From the NCBI RefSeq assembly GCF_018327645.1, contig NZ_BMAY01000001.1:62001-126000 (forward strand): 64,000 nt of DNA. Reading direction: 5' to 3'. The position numbers were made by a program, and so were the translations under genes. The notes under the pieces are model-generated. The model was given only the letters and a program-made list of their open reading frames with translations, was not told the origin of the DNA and ran no database searches. Below are positions 17,162 through 27,115 of the stretch, piece by piece; within the stretch, counting starts at the first letter, position 1, and every line of letters begins with the position of its first letter. This DNA comes from Lactobacillus corticis. GTDB taxonomy: Bacteria > Bacillota > Bacilli > Lactobacillales > Lactobacillaceae.

Positions 17162-17832
17162 TGAATCAAGAAAAAAATTATTTAACCCTCAAGGAAAATG
17201 GTCAACATGAACTGGTCATAAAAAAGAGTCGCTTCATTGCTAGTCTTGCTAGAACGACGTCCGTTGATGAAGCCAAGGCCTTTATTCAAAAAATCAGCAA
17301 ACAATATCACGACGCTACCCACAACACCTATGCTTACACCATTGGGCTTAATGACGAACAAGTTAAGGCTAGCGACAATGGAGAACCTTCCGGCACTGCG
17401 GGCGTGCCAGAATTAAAGGCTTTGCAGCTAATGGGCTTAAAAGATGTGACCGTGGTGGTAACGCGCTACTTTGGCGGGATCAAACTAGGAGCTGGCGGTT
17501 TAATTCGGGCTTACTCAAATTCTGTCACCGAAGCCGTGCAAAAAATCGGCGTTGTTAAACGCGTTCGCCAGCAAAACGTAAGTTTTGAACTCAGCTACAA
17601 GCAATACGATCTGGTCAACCATTATTTAACTGAACACAATATAGCAGTTGCGTCTACTGATTACGGCGCCGCAATTACCATCGAGGTCTTTTTAGATGAA
17701 CCTGCAGTAGCTGCTTTTGAACAGGATCTGCTTAATTTATTGAGCGGACAAGTTGCATTTAAGAAAGGTGCGCTTAAGTATCGCGAAGTTCCTGTCGAAG
17801 CTCACAATTATCATGAAACTGACCTGGATTAA
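17161..17832 (+). CDS. yigZ: YigZ/IMPACT family protein
   Basis: This is a member of the UPF0029/IMPACT family, linked by homology to translation control, with no settled biochemical role in bacteria. The 223-residue protein has the IMPACT N-domain (HDATHNTYAYTIG, DNGEPSGTAGVP, VTRYFGGIKLGAGGLIRAY) followed by the C-terminal DUF1949-type domain. ATG 17161 is preceded by AAAAGGAAA. It is transcribed divergently from comFA, and its start codon lies inside the competence box. A bidirectional terminator follows it. Confidence 0.9.
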   Translation: MNQEKNYLTLKENGQHELVIKKSRFIASLARTTSVDEAKAFIQKISKQYHDATHNTYAYTIGLNDEQVKASDNGEPSGTAGVPELKALQLMGLKDVTVVVTRYFGGIKLGAGGLIRAYSNSVTEAVQKIGVVKRVRQQNVSFELSYKQYDLVNHYLTEHNIAVASTDYGAAITIEVFLDEPAVAAFEQDLLNLLSGQVAFKKGALKYREVPVEAHNYHETDLD

Positions 17833-17864
17833 AAAATGGAGTTCCTACGGAACTCCATTTTTAT
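17832..17864. terminator. Bidirectional terminator between yigZ and tagO
   Basis: AAAATGGAGTTCC pairs with GGAACTCCATTTT around a short TAC-type loop, with A residues on one side and T residues on the other. It serves the convergent genes yigZ and tagO. Confidence 0.88.
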
Positions 17865-19039
17865 TTGGTTTCGTCCTGTTTTTCTTTAGCTGGCTTCTTC
17901 GCCTTTAGTTGTTCGGGCTTCTCATCACCCAAATGCCAAACCTGGACCTTAGGATCGACAACCGTGCGCTGGTTGATCAGTTTTTGGATCAGATGCAGGA
18001 TCGGTTTGTATTTATCGCCAAGCAAGCCGATCGATTCCACAAAAATTTCCAGGCCAATAATCAAGGCAATGCCCAGTGGCCAGATCCCCCAATTCGGTGA
18101 GAGCAGCAACAAGAGTGAAAAGAAGGAAAAGATTAGGGAAATCGCATAAATTACCAAAACCGTCTGCCGATGGGTCAAACCCATCCGCATTAATTGGTGA
18201 TGCAGGTGGTGCTTGTCAGCTTGTGAAACTGGTTTATGGTTCAGTTTGCGCCGAATCATGGCATAGATGGTATCAGTAATTGGCACGCCCAAAATAATGA
18301 TCGGCACCACCATGGAAATAAAGGTGATATTCTTTAAGCCTTTCAAACTCAAGACCGAAATCATAAAACCAACATACAAGGCACCCGTATCGCCTAAAAA
18401 GATGCGGGCTGGGTGGAAGTTATAGGGCAAGAAGCCTAACAAGCAGGCTGCTAGCATAAAACACATAATCGGCACGTAAATTTGCCGGTTAGGAATAAAA
18501 TAATAAGCCACAATGCCCATGGTGGTCAAAGAAATCATGGACACCCCGGTTGCCAGCCCGTCCAGCCCATCAATCAGGTTGACAGCGTTGGTGAGGGCGA
18601 GAATCCAAAAGATGGTAATGGGAAAACTCCACCAGCCTAAATTGATCACCTGATGAGACAGGGGCACATTGATTTCATTCATTTGAATGCCTGCCAGGAA
18701 ATAAATTACCAAGGCAGCCAAAAAAATCCCCAGCATTTTTTGCCGTGGCTTAAGTTCCAAAACATCATCAATCATTCCAGTCAGGATGATAATACTGGAA
18801 GCTAGTAAAATAGAAAATGTTTCATGGGTCGGAAATTGTTCCCGAAACAAGATAAACGTGCCAATATTGAAAGTAACAAAAATCCCCAGCCCGCCGATGG
18901 TAGGCATCGGTTTCTTGTTTACCCGCCGGGCATTAGGATTATCAACTGCACCTAAGACAAAAGCCAGCCGCCGAATAAAAGGCGTGATGGCAGCTTGGAT
19001 AATCACCAAGAAAAAAAGTTCAACAATAATCTTAAACAT
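17861..19039 (-). CDS. tagO: Undecaprenyl-phosphate N-acetylglucosaminyl-1-phosphate transferase
   Basis: It starts lipid-linked synthesis of wall teichoic acid or other wall glycans by making undecaprenyl-PP-GlcNAc. ATG 19039 gives 392 residues; the longer open frame from 19099 begins inside the promoter and is rejected. The protein has about 10-11 membrane segments with the family motifs DDVLEL, NLIDGLDGLATG, LGDTGALYVGF and the cytoplasmic HHLHHQLMRMG (HxH loop). The C-terminus is Lys/Glu rich. The ribosome site is weak (GTAGAAAG). Confidence 0.93.
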   Translation of the reverse strand: MFKIIVELFFLVIIQAAITPFIRRLAFVLGAVDNPNARRVNKKPMPTIGGLGIFVTFNIGTFILFREQFPTHETFSILLASSIIILTGMIDDVLELKPRQKMLGIFLAALVIYFLAGIQMNEINVPLSHQVINLGWWSFPITIFWILALTNAVNLIDGLDGLATGVSMISLTTMGIVAYYFIPNRQIYVPIMCFMLAACLLGFLPYNFHPARIFLGDTGALYVGFMISVLSLKGLKNITFISMVVPIIILGVPITDTIYAMIRRKLNHKPVSQADKHHLHHQLMRMGLTHRQTVLVIYAISLIFSFFSLLLLLSPNWGIWPLGIALIIGLEIFVESIGLLGDKYKPILHLIQKLINQRTVVDPKVQVWHLGDEKPEQLKAKKPAKEKQDETK

Positions 19040-19070
19040 ATCATGCTGCTTTCTACATTTTATAAAGCAT

Positions 19071-19099
19071 ATTATACAAGTTGTGGATATTGAGTACAA
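19071..19099 (-). promoter_or_regulatory. tagO promoter
   Basis: On the minus strand the -35 TTGTAC (19099-19094) and -10 TATAAT (19076-19071) are separated by 17 bases. The promoter lies 32 bases upstream of the ATG at 19039, which fixes that start as the real one. Confidence 0.75.
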
Positions 19100-19104
19100 A
19101 CCCG

Positions 19105-19149
19105 AAAATAAACAAACAGAGCCTCCAGCTAAATGCTGAAAGCTCTGTT
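19105..19149 (-). terminator. Intrinsic terminator of rny
   Basis: On the minus strand AACAGAGC and GCTCTGTT pair around an inner stem (CAGC/GCTG) and are followed by TTGTTTATTTT. It lies directly after the rny stop. Confidence 0.75.
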
Positions 19150-19152
19150 AAT

Positions 19153-20784
19153 TTATTTAGCAATGGTAACTACCCGTTTTTCACGGATTACCGTAATCTT
19201 GATATTTCCTGGGTAATCAAGTTCTTTTTCAACTCGTCGTTGAATATCCCGGGCTAGAATAATCGTCCGGTCATCGGAAATTTCCTCAGGTTTAACCATT
19301 ACCCGTACTTCACGTCCCGCTTGAATTGCATAAGCTTGCTCCACTCCTTGGTAGGAGTTAGCAATATTTTCAAGATCAGTTAAGCGACGGATATAGTTTT
19401 CAAGACTCTCGCTGCGTGCTCCCGGCCGGGCTGAGCTAATCGTATCAGCTGCGACTACTAAGTCGGCAATAAACGATAGCTTCGGCACGTCGCCGTGGTG
19501 TGCGGCAATTGCATTGACCACTAAATCAGGTTCACGATATTTCCGGGCTAATTCAACCCCGATTTCAACGTGAGAGCCTTCAATATCATGATCGATTGCT
19601 TTGCCGATATCGTGTAATAATCCCGCGCGCACTGCCATTTTTTCATCTAGACCAAGTTCGGCCGCCATGGTGCCAGCTAATTTAGCCACTTCAATTGAGT
19701 GGGCCAGCACATTTTGACCGTAAGACGTCCGGTACTTGAGTCGCCCTAACATCTTGACCATTTCTGGATTCATGCGATGAATCCCCAGGTCCATCAGGGC
19801 AGCCTCCCCGGCTTCATAAATATCGTCATTGACTTCCTTGCGGGCCTTATCCACCATCTCTTCAATACGAGCTGGGTGGATTCGACCATCCTTAATCAAA
19901 CGCTGCATTGCCCGTTTAGCAATTTCCCGTCTGATGGGATCAAAGCCTGATAAAGTGACCACCTTTGGCGTATCGTCAATAATTAAGTCGATTCCCGTCA
20001 AGGCTTCAAAGGAACGAATATTGCGCCCTTCACGGCCGATAATCCGCCCCTTCATTTCTTCATTAGGCAAGTCAACAACTGACACCGTCGTTTCTGCTAC
20101 CGTATCAGCAGCAGAACTTTCGATTGCGTCAACAAGCACTTGATGAGCAAAATGGTCAGCTTTAGCTTGAATTTCTTCATTGCTGGCCTTAATCAGCTCG
20201 GCTCGTTCTTTGACCAGGTCTTCCTTTAAATTATCCAAAACCAGCTTTTTCGCTTCTTCAACGCTCAAGCCCGCTACCTCCAGCAGCTTCTGCTTGCGCT
20301 CTTCAATCAGCTTTTCCGCCTGGCTTAATTTGGTCTGTAAACTAGTTTTTTGGTCTTTTAATTGGTCTTCCTTGTGGGAAAGTTCGCTTGCGCGTTCATC
20401 TAGCAGCGAACTCTTGTGATCTAAGGTATCAGACCGTTGCTGCAGACGATTTTCCTGGCGCGATAAATCGCTGCGCTTTTCGTTTAATTCATTTTCGGTC
20501 TCTTGCCGGTAGTTGCGGATTTCCTCTTGGGCCTCTAAAATCTTGGCCTTTTTCGTATTTTCCGCTCCCTGCTTGACGGCTGCAGCGGCCTGCTTTTGGG
20601 CCTCCACCTCAGCCTCAGCAGCTGCTACTTGCGCCTTAGCCTCACTGATGAGGTGGTCGGCATCATTTTTGGCGTTGGCTGCTTGGTTTTCCCAAACCTT
20701 GCGCCGATAAGCGTAACCGCCCCACACTCCCAATAGGATTGAAACAATAGCAATGGCGACGAGCTCAAATAAATTAATATTCAT
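19153..20784 (-). CDS. rny: Ribonuclease Y
   Basis: RNase Y is the membrane-anchored endoribonuclease that starts mRNA decay in many Firmicutes. The 543-residue protein has an N-terminal membrane anchor (about 5-24) and a long Glu/Lys/Gln-rich coiled coil to about 200. A KH domain follows ([24 protein letters not shown] region), then an HD domain ([18 protein letters not shown]). It is the usual neighbour downstream of recA, separated here by the recA terminator. Confidence 0.96.
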   Translation of the reverse strand: MNINLFELVAIAIVSILLGVWGGYAYRRKVWENQAANAKNDADHLISEAKAQVAAAEAEVEAQKQAAAAVKQGAENTKKAKILEAQEEIRNYRQETENELNEKRSDLSRQENRLQQRSDTLDHKSSLLDERASELSHKEDQLKDQKTSLQTKLSQAEKLIEERKQKLLEVAGLSVEEAKKLVLDNLKEDLVKERAELIKASNEEIQAKADHFAHQVLVDAIESSAADTVAETTVSVVDLPNEEMKGRIIGREGRNIRSFEALTGIDLIIDDTPKVVTLSGFDPIRREIAKRAMQRLIKDGRIHPARIEEMVDKARKEVNDDIYEAGEAALMDLGIHRMNPEMVKMLGRLKYRTSYGQNVLAHSIEVAKLAGTMAAELGLDEKMAVRAGLLHDIGKAIDHDIEGSHVEIGVELARKYREPDLVVNAIAAHHGDVPKLSFIADLVVAADTISSARPGARSESLENYIRRLTDLENIANSYQGVEQAYAIQAGREVRVMVKPEEISDDRTIILARDIQRRVEKELDYPGNIKITVIREKRVVTIAK

Positions 20785-20911
20785 ATTTCATCGCCTTTTT
20801 ATTTTCTAGTTAAACATTTTGTAGAATTATTCACACCAACTTTAATGATAAATAACTGTTACAGACATGTCAATGAAATGCAAAAAAGGATCGGTGTTAT
20901 GTTACCACTGT

Positions 20912-20946
20912 AAAAAAATAAAAACCCCGGACTAAAATCCGAGGTC
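20912..20946 (-). terminator. Intrinsic terminator of recA
   Basis: On the minus strand ACCTCGGA pairs with TCCGGGGT around a 6-base loop, followed by TTTTTATTTTTTT. Confidence 0.88.
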
Positions 20947-20962
20947 TAAGTCAATATTTTGA

Positions 20963-22069
20963 TTACTTTTTACTGGGGTTGGGGCTTTTGTCGCCGGCGT
21001 CAGCTTCATCCTTAGCTTCCTTGGCAGCTTTAGCTTCTTTAATTTTGGCAGGATCTTCCTTTTCCTTTAGTGAAGCTTCATCAATGCCAAAGGCCTGACG
21101 CACTTGCGTTTCAACTTCTTGGTAAATATCAGGATGCTCTTCAAGGTAGGCCTTGGCATTTTCCCGTCCCTGACCAATGCGGTCATCGTGGTAGGAGTAC
21201 CATGAACCAGCCTTTTTGATAATATCCTTATCCGCAGCCATATCAAGCAATTCGCCTGATTGGGAAACGCCTTTACCGTACATAATATCAACTTCGGCAA
21301 CCTTGAATGGCGGTGCTACCTTGTTCTTAACCACCTTAATCTTGGTCCGGTTACCAATCACGTCGCCGCCTTGCTTAATTTGTTCAGCCCGGCGAACTTC
21401 CAGCCGAATAGTTGAATAAAACTTCAGTGCCCGGCCACCGGGAGTGGTTTCCGGGTTCCCAAACATGACGCCAACCTTTTCCCGAATCTGGTTAATAAAG
21501 ATCGCAATCGTCTTGGTCTTAGAAATTGTCCCTGACAATTTACGCAATGCTTGCGACATCAGCCGTGCCTGGAGCCCAACGTGCGAGTCGCCCATTTCGC
21601 CTTCAATTTCGGCCCGGGGTACCAGTGCCGCTACGGAGTCAACAACCACAATGTCAATCGCACCGGATGAAATCAAAGTATCAGCAATCTGCAGGCCTTC
21701 TTCACCCGTGTTTGGCTGCGAAAGGATCAATGAATCAATATCAACCCCTAAGGCTTCCGCATAAGCTGGATCCATGGCGTTTTCGGCATCGATATAGGCA
21801 GCCGTCCCGCCACGTTTTTGTACCTCAGCTACGGCATGTAAGGCAACCGTGGTTTTACCTGATGATTCAGGTCCATAGATTTCAACAATCCGTCCACGGG
21901 GATAACCGCCCACGCCCAAGGCAGCGTCAAGCGCGATTGAGCCAGTCGGAACCGTCGAAATTTGGGTATCCACTTTTTCGCCCATGCGCATAACGGCACC
22001 TTTACCAAAGTTTTTTTCAATTTTTTTGAGTGCTGCATCTAAAGCAGCTTGTTTCTCGTCTTTGGCCAT
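20963..22069 (-). CDS. recA: Recombinase RecA
   Basis: RecA forms the strand-exchange filament for homologous recombination and is also used in transformation. The 368-residue protein has the Walker A segment GPESSGKTT (66-74), the MAW-type segment [12 protein letters not shown] and the L2 region GNPETTPGG. The tail is acidic and Lys/Glu rich. It has a vegetative promoter (22103-22132) and a competence box 96 bases upstream. No LexA-type palindrome was found upstream. The cinA gene that normally lies between pgsA and recA is absent. Confidence 0.97.
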   Translation of the reverse strand: MAKDEKQAALDAALKKIEKNFGKGAVMRMGEKVDTQISTVPTGSIALDAALGVGGYPRGRIVEIYGPESSGKTTVALHAVAEVQKRGGTAAYIDAENAMDPAYAEALGVDIDSLILSQPNTGEEGLQIADTLISSGAIDIVVVDSVAALVPRAEIEGEMGDSHVGLQARLMSQALRKLSGTISKTKTIAIFINQIREKVGVMFGNPETTPGGRALKFYSTIRLEVRRAEQIKQGGDVIGNRTKIKVVKNKVAPPFKVAEVDIMYGKGVSQSGELLDMAADKDIIKKAGSWYSYHDDRIGQGRENAKAYLEEHPDIYQEVETQVRQAFGIDEASLKEKEDPAKIKEAKAAKEAKDEADAGDKSPNPSKK

Positions 22070-22102
22070 TTAAATGTCCCTTCTAAAATTTTTCTCGAGG
22101 TA

Positions 22103-22132
22103 ATTATACTTGTCCTTGATCCGGAGATGCAA
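22103..22132 (-). promoter_or_regulatory. Vegetative promoter of recA
   Basis: On the minus strand the -35 TTGCAT (22132-22127) and -10 TATAAT (22108-22103) are separated by 18 bases. It lies between the competence box and the recA start, so recA appears to have two promoters. Confidence 0.65.
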
Positions 22133-22135
22133 ATT

Positions 22136-22144
22136 TTAAGCCAT
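22136..22144 (-). pseudogene. Possible scar of a deleted cinA start
   Basis: The minus strand reads TAGTGGGGTTTT followed by ATG GCT TAA, 20 bases after the competence box. This reproduces the box, ribosome-site and ATG spacing of comFA (21) and coiA (26) but stops after two codons. The inference is that a competence gene, most likely cinA (the usual gene at this place), was deleted. It could also be chance. Confidence 0.35.
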
Positions 22145-22164
22145 AAAACCCCACTAAAGATTAA

Positions 22165-22188
22165 TACGCAAAAAAGCTGAATTTTTCA
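22165..22188 (-). promoter_or_regulatory. Candidate competence promoter (com box) upstream of recA
   Basis: The minus strand carries TGAAAAA-N5-CTTTTTTGCGTA, matching the comFA and coiA elements base for base outside the N5. It would drive recA during competence from 96 bases upstream of its ATG. Confidence 0.72.
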
Positions 22189-22197
22189 TATTTTTTT

Positions 22198-22232
22198 GCA
22201 AAAAAAGAAAAAGAGGGCAAACCCTCCGTTTC
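22198..22232 (-). terminator. Intrinsic terminator of pgsA
   Basis: On the minus strand GAGGG and CCCTC pair around a 4-base loop, followed by TTTTTCTTTTTTT. The stem is short but the T tract is good. Confidence 0.65.
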
Positions 22233-22234
22233 TC

Positions 22235-22795
22235 TTACATTGAGCCTTTGAAAACGTCCCAAGAACTGTGGAAGTAGTCATATCCAGAGTAAATGGTAAA
22301 GATTAAAGCTACCCACAATAAAATTGTGCCAATGTGGAAAAGATCGCCGCACAACAAGAAGATGATTGACAGCATTTGGCAAGTGGTTTTGATTTTACCT
22401 GGCATTTTGGCTGCCATGACCTTGCCATTGTTTTCCACCACGATCAACCGCAAACCAGTAACTGCTAATTCCCGGCAGACAATTATGGCAACAATCCAAG
22501 CTGGGGCCAAGTCCAATTCAACTAAGAAGATGAAAGCCGTCATGGTCAACATCTTATCAGCCATTGGGTCGGCAAACTTGCCGAAGTTGGTTACCAAGCC
22601 GCGTGCCCGGGCAATATGGCCATCAAGCCAGTCGGTGTAGCTGGCAATTGCAAATACTACTGCTGCGATCACTAAATTCCAGTAAATTGTTGAACCGAAA
22701 ACCTCGACTTTGGCATCGCCACCAAAAATCACAATCAACATAAAGACCGGAATCAAGATAATACGGAAAACTGTCAATTTGTTAGGTAAATTCAT
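22235..22795 (-). CDS. pgsA: CDP-diacylglycerol-glycerol-3-phosphate 3-phosphatidyltransferase
   Basis: It makes phosphatidylglycerol phosphate, the committed step to phosphatidylglycerol and cardiolipin. The 186-residue membrane protein carries the CDP-alcohol phosphotransferase motif: the run from TDWLDGHIARARG to FADPMADKM holds the D-G-A-R-G-D-D residues. It has about four or five membrane segments. It follows the RodZ-like gene by 30 bp on the same strand, and a terminator closes the unit. Confidence 0.95.
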   Translation of the reverse strand: MNLPNKLTVFRIILIPVFMLIVIFGGDAKVEVFGSTIYWNLVIAAVVFAIASYTDWLDGHIARARGLVTNFGKFADPMADKMLTMTAFIFLVELDLAPAWIVAIIVCRELAVTGLRLIVVENNGKVMAAKMPGKIKTTCQMLSIIFLLCGDLFHIGTILLWVALIFTIYSGYDYFHSSWDVFKGSM

Positions 22796-22825
22796 TTTCT
22801 AGCCTGCTCCTCTTACTCTTACTAT

Positions 22826-23869
22826 TTATCTGCCACCATTATTGTTGTTGGTGTTACCGTTGTTGTCATTATTGCCATTGTTATTGGCATTTGCACTGCT
22901 GCTTGAACTCGATTGAGTTTGCGATGAAGAACTAGTTGAGGAAGCACTTGAAGAGCTGCTTACACTAGATGAGTAAGAAGATGAGCTGTAAGTGCTGGAT
23001 GAGCTAGTTGTTGAATAAGTGGCTGAACTTGATGATGAACTGCTTGAAGCCTTGGCATTCTTGCCAATCAAGAGCGTTAGCGTCAAGCTGCTGCCACTAG
23101 CAGTATATGGTACCGCCTTGCCGGCAACCGTTACCTTGGTACCAGTGTCGTAGCTCAAAGTAATTTGCACATTTTCAGTCCCCTTAGGGATATTCATGGT
23201 GTGCTTTTCGCCAGCAGACAACGTTTGCGAATACTCAGTTGAGCCATCAACGGCAATCGTGACTGTGGTGGCGTAATCTGAACTTGCACGGACAACTAAC
23301 TTACGGTTGCTGGACAAGTTAAGGATCCGGTATTGATTGTCGCCCAAGTCCTTAATTTGCACGGCCTTCTTCGTCGTCTTTTTCTTTTTGCTTGAGGAAG
23401 AGGATGACGTTGAAGATACGGTTACGGAATTGTCCCCGTTATTGGAAGAACTGCCGCCCCGACCTGAGAAGTTGGCATAAGCGACATAAATTACCAAGAT
23501 AACGACGATGATGCCGACGCCAATGCCGATCCGTGGCAAATAGTTCTTCCATAAGCCACTCTTGTTGTTAGTGGTCTCGCGAACTTCTTCACTCTTGTTG
23601 TCGATTGAATTTTCGACATATTCTTCAGGGTCGGTTTCTGGTACCTCTTGATGGTAGTCAGCCAACAATTCTTTACCATCGAGGCCGACAATTTGTGCAT
23701 ATTGTCTGATAAAAGCTCTAGCATAGAAATCGCCGGGCAAGCGGTCAAAATCGTTATTTTCGATCGCTGTTAAATATCTGCTTTGAATTTTGGTGGCTTT
23801 TTCCACGTCTTCAAGCGATAAACCCTTGGCTTCTCTAGCTTCGCGTAATTTTTGTCCGATATCTGCCAT
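22826..23869 (-). CDS. RodZ/YmfM-like membrane protein with helix-turn-helix domain
   Basis: This is a single-pass membrane protein of the RodZ family, which links MreB and cell-shape or division machinery to the envelope. The 347-residue protein has an Xre-type HTH at about 1-65 (AREAKGLSLEDVEKATKIQSR) and a membrane helix at about 112-132. An extracellular DUF4115-like beta domain lies at about 190-270. The C-terminus (about 275-347) is almost pure Ser, then Asn/Gly, a low-complexity tail likely to reach into the wall. It is the usual neighbour of pgsA and the ymf genes. Confidence 0.88.
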   Translation of the reverse strand: MADIGQKLREAREAKGLSLEDVEKATKIQSRYLTAIENNDFDRLPGDFYARAFIRQYAQIVGLDGKELLADYHQEVPETDPEEYVENSIDNKSEEVRETTNNKSGLWKNYLPRIGIGVGIIVVILVIYVAYANFSGRGGSSSNNGDNSVTVSSTSSSSSSKKKKTTKKAVQIKDLGDNQYRILNLSSNRKLVVRASSDYATTVTIAVDGSTEYSQTLSAGEKHTMNIPKGTENVQITLSYDTGTKVTVAGKAVPYTASGSSLTLTLLIGKNAKASSSSSSSSATYSTTSSSSTYSSSSYSSSVSSSSSASSTSSSSQTQSSSSSSANANNNGNNDNNGNTNNNNGGR

Positions 23870-23931
23870 ATTAACCTCTTCAATTTTGAAATAACAACAT
23901 AGAGTATAACATAAATCTGATCAATTAACCG

Positions 23932-24660
23932 CTATCTAAGCCAACCTCCAGCAATATAAATTGTTTGCCCTGTTAAATAATCACTGTCTTCAGCCAGCAA
24001 ATGGTCAACCCACACTGCAATGTCGCTGCCCTTGGCTAAGCGGCCGGCGGGAATTTCGGCCTTGACCGCAGCTAATTCAGCCGGTGAAAAAATGGCATTC
24101 ATCGCACTAGCTACGGCCCCTGGGGCGATGACATTGACGCTCAAACCGCTAGCCGCCGTCTCGCGGGCATAGCTTTGGGCAAAAGCTGACAAGGCAGCTT
24201 TTGAAGCAGAATAGACCGTTTCCATCGCACTGCCTTGACCGCCATAAACGGACCCCAAATAGACAATCCGGCTATGCGGTCGCGCCAGCAATTGCTTTTC
24301 TAATAATTTGGTTAATTTGATCGGTGCGTGCAAATTGACCTGAAGTACTTGGTCAATTGCTGCTAGTTCCTGGTCGCCCAACAAGCCATATTTGGTAATG
24401 CCATGAGCAAAAACAGCCGCATTAACCGGCAGCAATTGCGCGACAAATGCCGTTAGCGCAGAGTCGCTAGCTGCCAAATCCAACTGGATGGGCAAAAAAT
24501 CCTGTTCCGGGTATTGGTCAAACAATTCCTCAGCTAAAGCTTGGGCCCGCTCGCCGTGCTGGTTAAAATGCAGGTAAAGCGACCAGCCGCTAGCAGCCAA
24601 CTGGCGGCAAATGGCGCTGCCGATCGTGCCGGTCGCACCAAAGACAATCGCCCGGCGCAT
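23932..24660 (-). CDS. Short-chain dehydrogenase/reductase, YmfI type
   Basis: This is an NAD(P)-dependent SDR of unknown substrate, encoded with the YmfF/YmfH peptidase pair. The 242-residue protein has the cofactor motif GATGTIGSAI near the start, the catalytic YSASK with an upstream Ser (LGSVYGG), and the C-terminal TGQTIYIAGGW typical of FabG-like SDRs. Its ATG meets the ymfH stop (1-bp overlap), so the genes are coupled. The substrate cannot be read from sequence. Confidence 0.85.
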   Translation of the reverse strand: MRRAIVFGATGTIGSAICRQLAASGWSLYLHFNQHGERAQALAEELFDQYPEQDFLPIQLDLAASDSALTAFVAQLLPVNAAVFAHGITKYGLLGDQELAAIDQVLQVNLHAPIKLTKLLEKQLLARPHSRIVYLGSVYGGQGSAMETVYSASKAALSAFAQSYARETAASGLSVNVIAPGAVASAMNAIFSPAELAAVKAEIPAGRLAKGSDIAVWVDHLLAEDSDYLTGQTIYIAGGWLR

Positions 24661-25898
24661 TACTTGACCCCCTTGCTTTTAACCAAATAAGCCGAGCCAA
24701 TTTGCCAATCATGCGTCAAATCTTGCACAAAAGTCACATAATCAGCAAAACTCAGCTGACTAAGCTTTTCCATTAAGTCGTACGGATTCTCGCCGTCAAG
24801 ACTGGCTTCAGCCAATTCAATGGCTAAAAAGCTTAAATCATTGTAGCCGCGTGCCGTTCGTGCTAACCAGTTTTTCTTTTGCAGGGCAAAAAATTGTTGA
24901 TCAAATTCGCCCATCAGTGGTTCGGCCAAGACTTCTTTGATCTTATGAATCACGGTTTCAGGCTGACTGCTGAGCCCCAAAATCGTAAAGTAGCTGCCTT
25001 GTCTGCTGTAATCCACTGAAATCTGCAAATCGTTGTCGAGCAAGCCAGCTTGACTGACTTCTTCAAACCAGGGACTCATCACACTTAGTTTAGATTCTAG
25101 CATGATCTCCACTAGAATTTGAGCTAGATCAAGACTGCCTAAAACTTTCTTAAAGTTTGGCAAAATTCCAGCTAGGCCTAAACAATTGCTGCGAGTTGGA
25201 TAAGGAACCCGTTCATCCCCTAGCTGACCCGTCGTTTGGGTATGATCATAGCTACCAGGTTTGGGAGCAAAGTACTGGTCGCTTAATTTGTGAACTTGGC
25301 GAAAAATCGTTTTGACCTGGTTAGCCGAAAAGTCGCCCACCGCGATGAAATGCAATTTGCCCGCCAGGTAATTTTCTTCATATACCTGTTTCAGGCTGGC
25401 AGGCGTGATCTGCATGATCGTGCGCTTAGTGCCAAGCGCATCCATGGCGGCTAGCCCTTGGCCGAATAATTGCTGCTTTAAGCTATCGCCCACCCACCAC
25501 TGGGGGTCATCTTGGTACATGGCCAATTCTTGGGCAATGATCGGGGCTTCTTTAGCAACATTGCTGTCAGTAAAATATGGCTCGCCCACTAATTCAAACA
25601 ATAAGTCAATAATCTTGGGCGCATGACCAATTCCGGTGGCGTAGAACATGGTCTCGTTGCTGGCAGTAAAAGCATTGGTGTCTGCTCCTAAAGCCTCGAA
25701 GCGGTGTGAGATATCGCCCGTTTTTTTGGCAAACAGCTTATGCTCTAAAAAGTGGGCACTGCCCGCCAAAGCCTGCGGGTCGCTGGCTCCAAAGTCCACC
25801 ATAATTCCGAAAAATTGCTGTTCAAAACCTGGGCGCAAAACAATTTCAGCGGAAAAACCAGACGGAAAAGTACGCCGGTGAATTTTAGGTACTATCAT
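24660..25898 (-). CDS. M16 family zinc peptidase, YmfH type (catalytic partner)
   Basis: This is the catalytic half of a predicted two-subunit M16 peptidase, cytoplasmic by sequence. The 412-residue protein has the inverted zinc motif HFLEH (in SAHFLEHKLF) and a downstream Glu in APIIAQELAMYQDD. It overlaps ymfF by 4 bp and ymfI by 1 bp, so the three are one transcript. By homology to other M16 pairs, the neighbour lacking the motif should help form the chamber. Confidence 0.9.
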   Translation of the reverse strand: MIVPKIHRRTFPSGFSAEIVLRPGFEQQFFGIMVDFGASDPQALAGSAHFLEHKLFAKKTGDISHRFEALGADTNAFTASNETMFYATGIGHAPKIIDLLFELVGEPYFTDSNVAKEAPIIAQELAMYQDDPQWWVGDSLKQQLFGQGLAAMDALGTKRTIMQITPASLKQVYEENYLAGKLHFIAVGDFSANQVKTIFRQVHKLSDQYFAPKPGSYDHTQTTGQLGDERVPYPTRSNCLGLAGILPNFKKVLGSLDLAQILVEIMLESKLSVMSPWFEEVSQAGLLDNDLQISVDYSRQGSYFTILGLSSQPETVIHKIKEVLAEPLMGEFDQQFFALQKKNWLARTARGYNDLSFLAIELAEASLDGENPYDLMEKLSQLSFADYVTFVQDLTHDWQIGSAYLVKSKGVK

Positions 25899-27115
25899 TT
25901 CAATACATACCTTTCATTAAAGAAGATGCTGCTGGCTGCTTGCTGCAGCTTAGTCTTGGTCAGCTTTTTCAAAGCTTGGGTCCGGTCGAAGTCACCATAG
26001 CCAGCCAACAATTGGTTGCGCAGCAGCTGCTGCAAGGACCATTCTTGCCGGTCTTGCAAAATCAGCTCGCTATTAAGCATGCGCCGTTTAGTCTGGGCTA
26101 ACAGGGCTTCGTCAATTTCGCCCTTGGCAACAGCCGCAATTTCATTTCGAATGATCTCCTCGGCCTGCCCTGCTAATTTCGGATCAAGGCCAGCATTGAT
26201 TAAGAACAATGAATTATTGCCATAGGCCGTACTGTCAATTGCATAGGCAGCCCCTAATTCTTCACGGACTTTAATAAACAATTTGGAACTTTGGTCGCCA
26301 GTCAGATATTCGCTTAAAACTTTTAAAGCCAGCTGCTGGTCAAAACCGGTATCGGTCATGCCATAGCCCAACAAGAGCTGAACTTGCATATTGCCCTGAT
26401 CATCCCCAAAGGCTATGTCCAAGGGATCGGCCTTGATAACTACATCTTCTGGCTTAAACGGTTTATAAAAACCTGGCCAAATGATAGCATCTTCAAGGCC
26501 CTTTTTAATGGCTGCTGGCGATTGCGAATTAGCTAGAAAAATTGTGGGCAGGCTGGCTACATTTTCCACAAAGCGTTGCAAATCGGCAGAAGTAGCTTTT
26601 TTAATCTGATCAATGGGACCGATAAAGCTATAAGCATACTCGGGACGCTTTTGATACCAATGATCGAAAAAGTTTTTATAGGCTAAATTAGCCGGCTCTT
26701 GCATGGCTTCATGCCACTCCGATAAAAGCTGCCGCTTAGCCAAATCAAGCAGCTGCTGGTTGAACAAGGGCTGCTGGACCAAACTGGCAAAGATGGCCAG
26801 GCACTTTTTATATGAGTAATCCGGATCCAAAAATTCGATCGGTTCAACCATGCTGCACCAATAACCAATCAGCAGCTTGTTGCCAAAGACCATGGGATTA
26901 GCTTCAAACTGCATCCCATACATTTGGGCTAGCTTGGTTTGTTGCTGCTGAATTGAGGGAAAACGTTCCGTCGCCAATAACTGGCAACGCGTCAATAGGT
27001 TTGCATAAGCCAAATTATGCGGCGTCAGCGGCAGGCTGACATATATGCCTAACAGCGCCGTCGAAAACTTGTCATTTCGACTTATCACAAGATTAGGTTT
27101 ATCCATCTTAACCAT
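25895..27115 (-). CDS. M16 family peptidase-like protein, YmfF type (no zinc motif)
   Basis: This is the non-catalytic half of the YmfF/YmfH M16 pair. The gene overlaps the ftsK end: ATG 27115 shares ATGGTTAA with the ftsK stop, and a second ATG at 27106 is also possible; AAAGGAA lies just upstream. The product is about 406 residues. It has the M16 fold signatures at the C-terminal side ([31 protein letters not shown]) but no HxxEH motif, so it is not expected to hydrolyse on its own. A longer open frame to 27331 lies inside ftsK and is rejected. Confidence 0.86.
   Translation of the reverse strand: MVKMDKPNLVISRNDKFSTALLGIYVSLPLTPHNLAYANLLTRCQLLATERFPSIQQQQTKLAQMYGMQFEANPMVFGNKLLIGYWCSMVEPIEFLDPDYSYKKCLAIFASLVQQPLFNQQLLDLAKRQLLSEWHEAMQEPANLAYKNFFDHWYQKRPEYAYSFIGPIDQIKKATSADLQRFVENVASLPTIFLANSQSPAAIKKGLEDAIIWPGFYKPFKPEDVVIKADPLDIAFGDDQGNMQVQLLLGYGMTDTGFDQQLALKVLSEYLTGDQSSKLFIKVREELGAAYAIDSTAYGNNSLFLINAGLDPKLAGQAEEIIRNEIAAVAKGEIDEALLAQTKRRMLNSELILQDRQEWSLQQLLRNQLLAGYGDFDRTQALKKLTKTKLQQAASSIFFNERYVLK

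Noticed and set aside
19040-19099. Longer tagO start at TTG 19099
   Set aside because: This TTG is the first half of the -35 element, so the codons would precede the transcription start.
22070-22234. LexA (SOS) box upstream of recA
   Set aside because: No GAAC-N4-GTTC type palindrome is present in the region.
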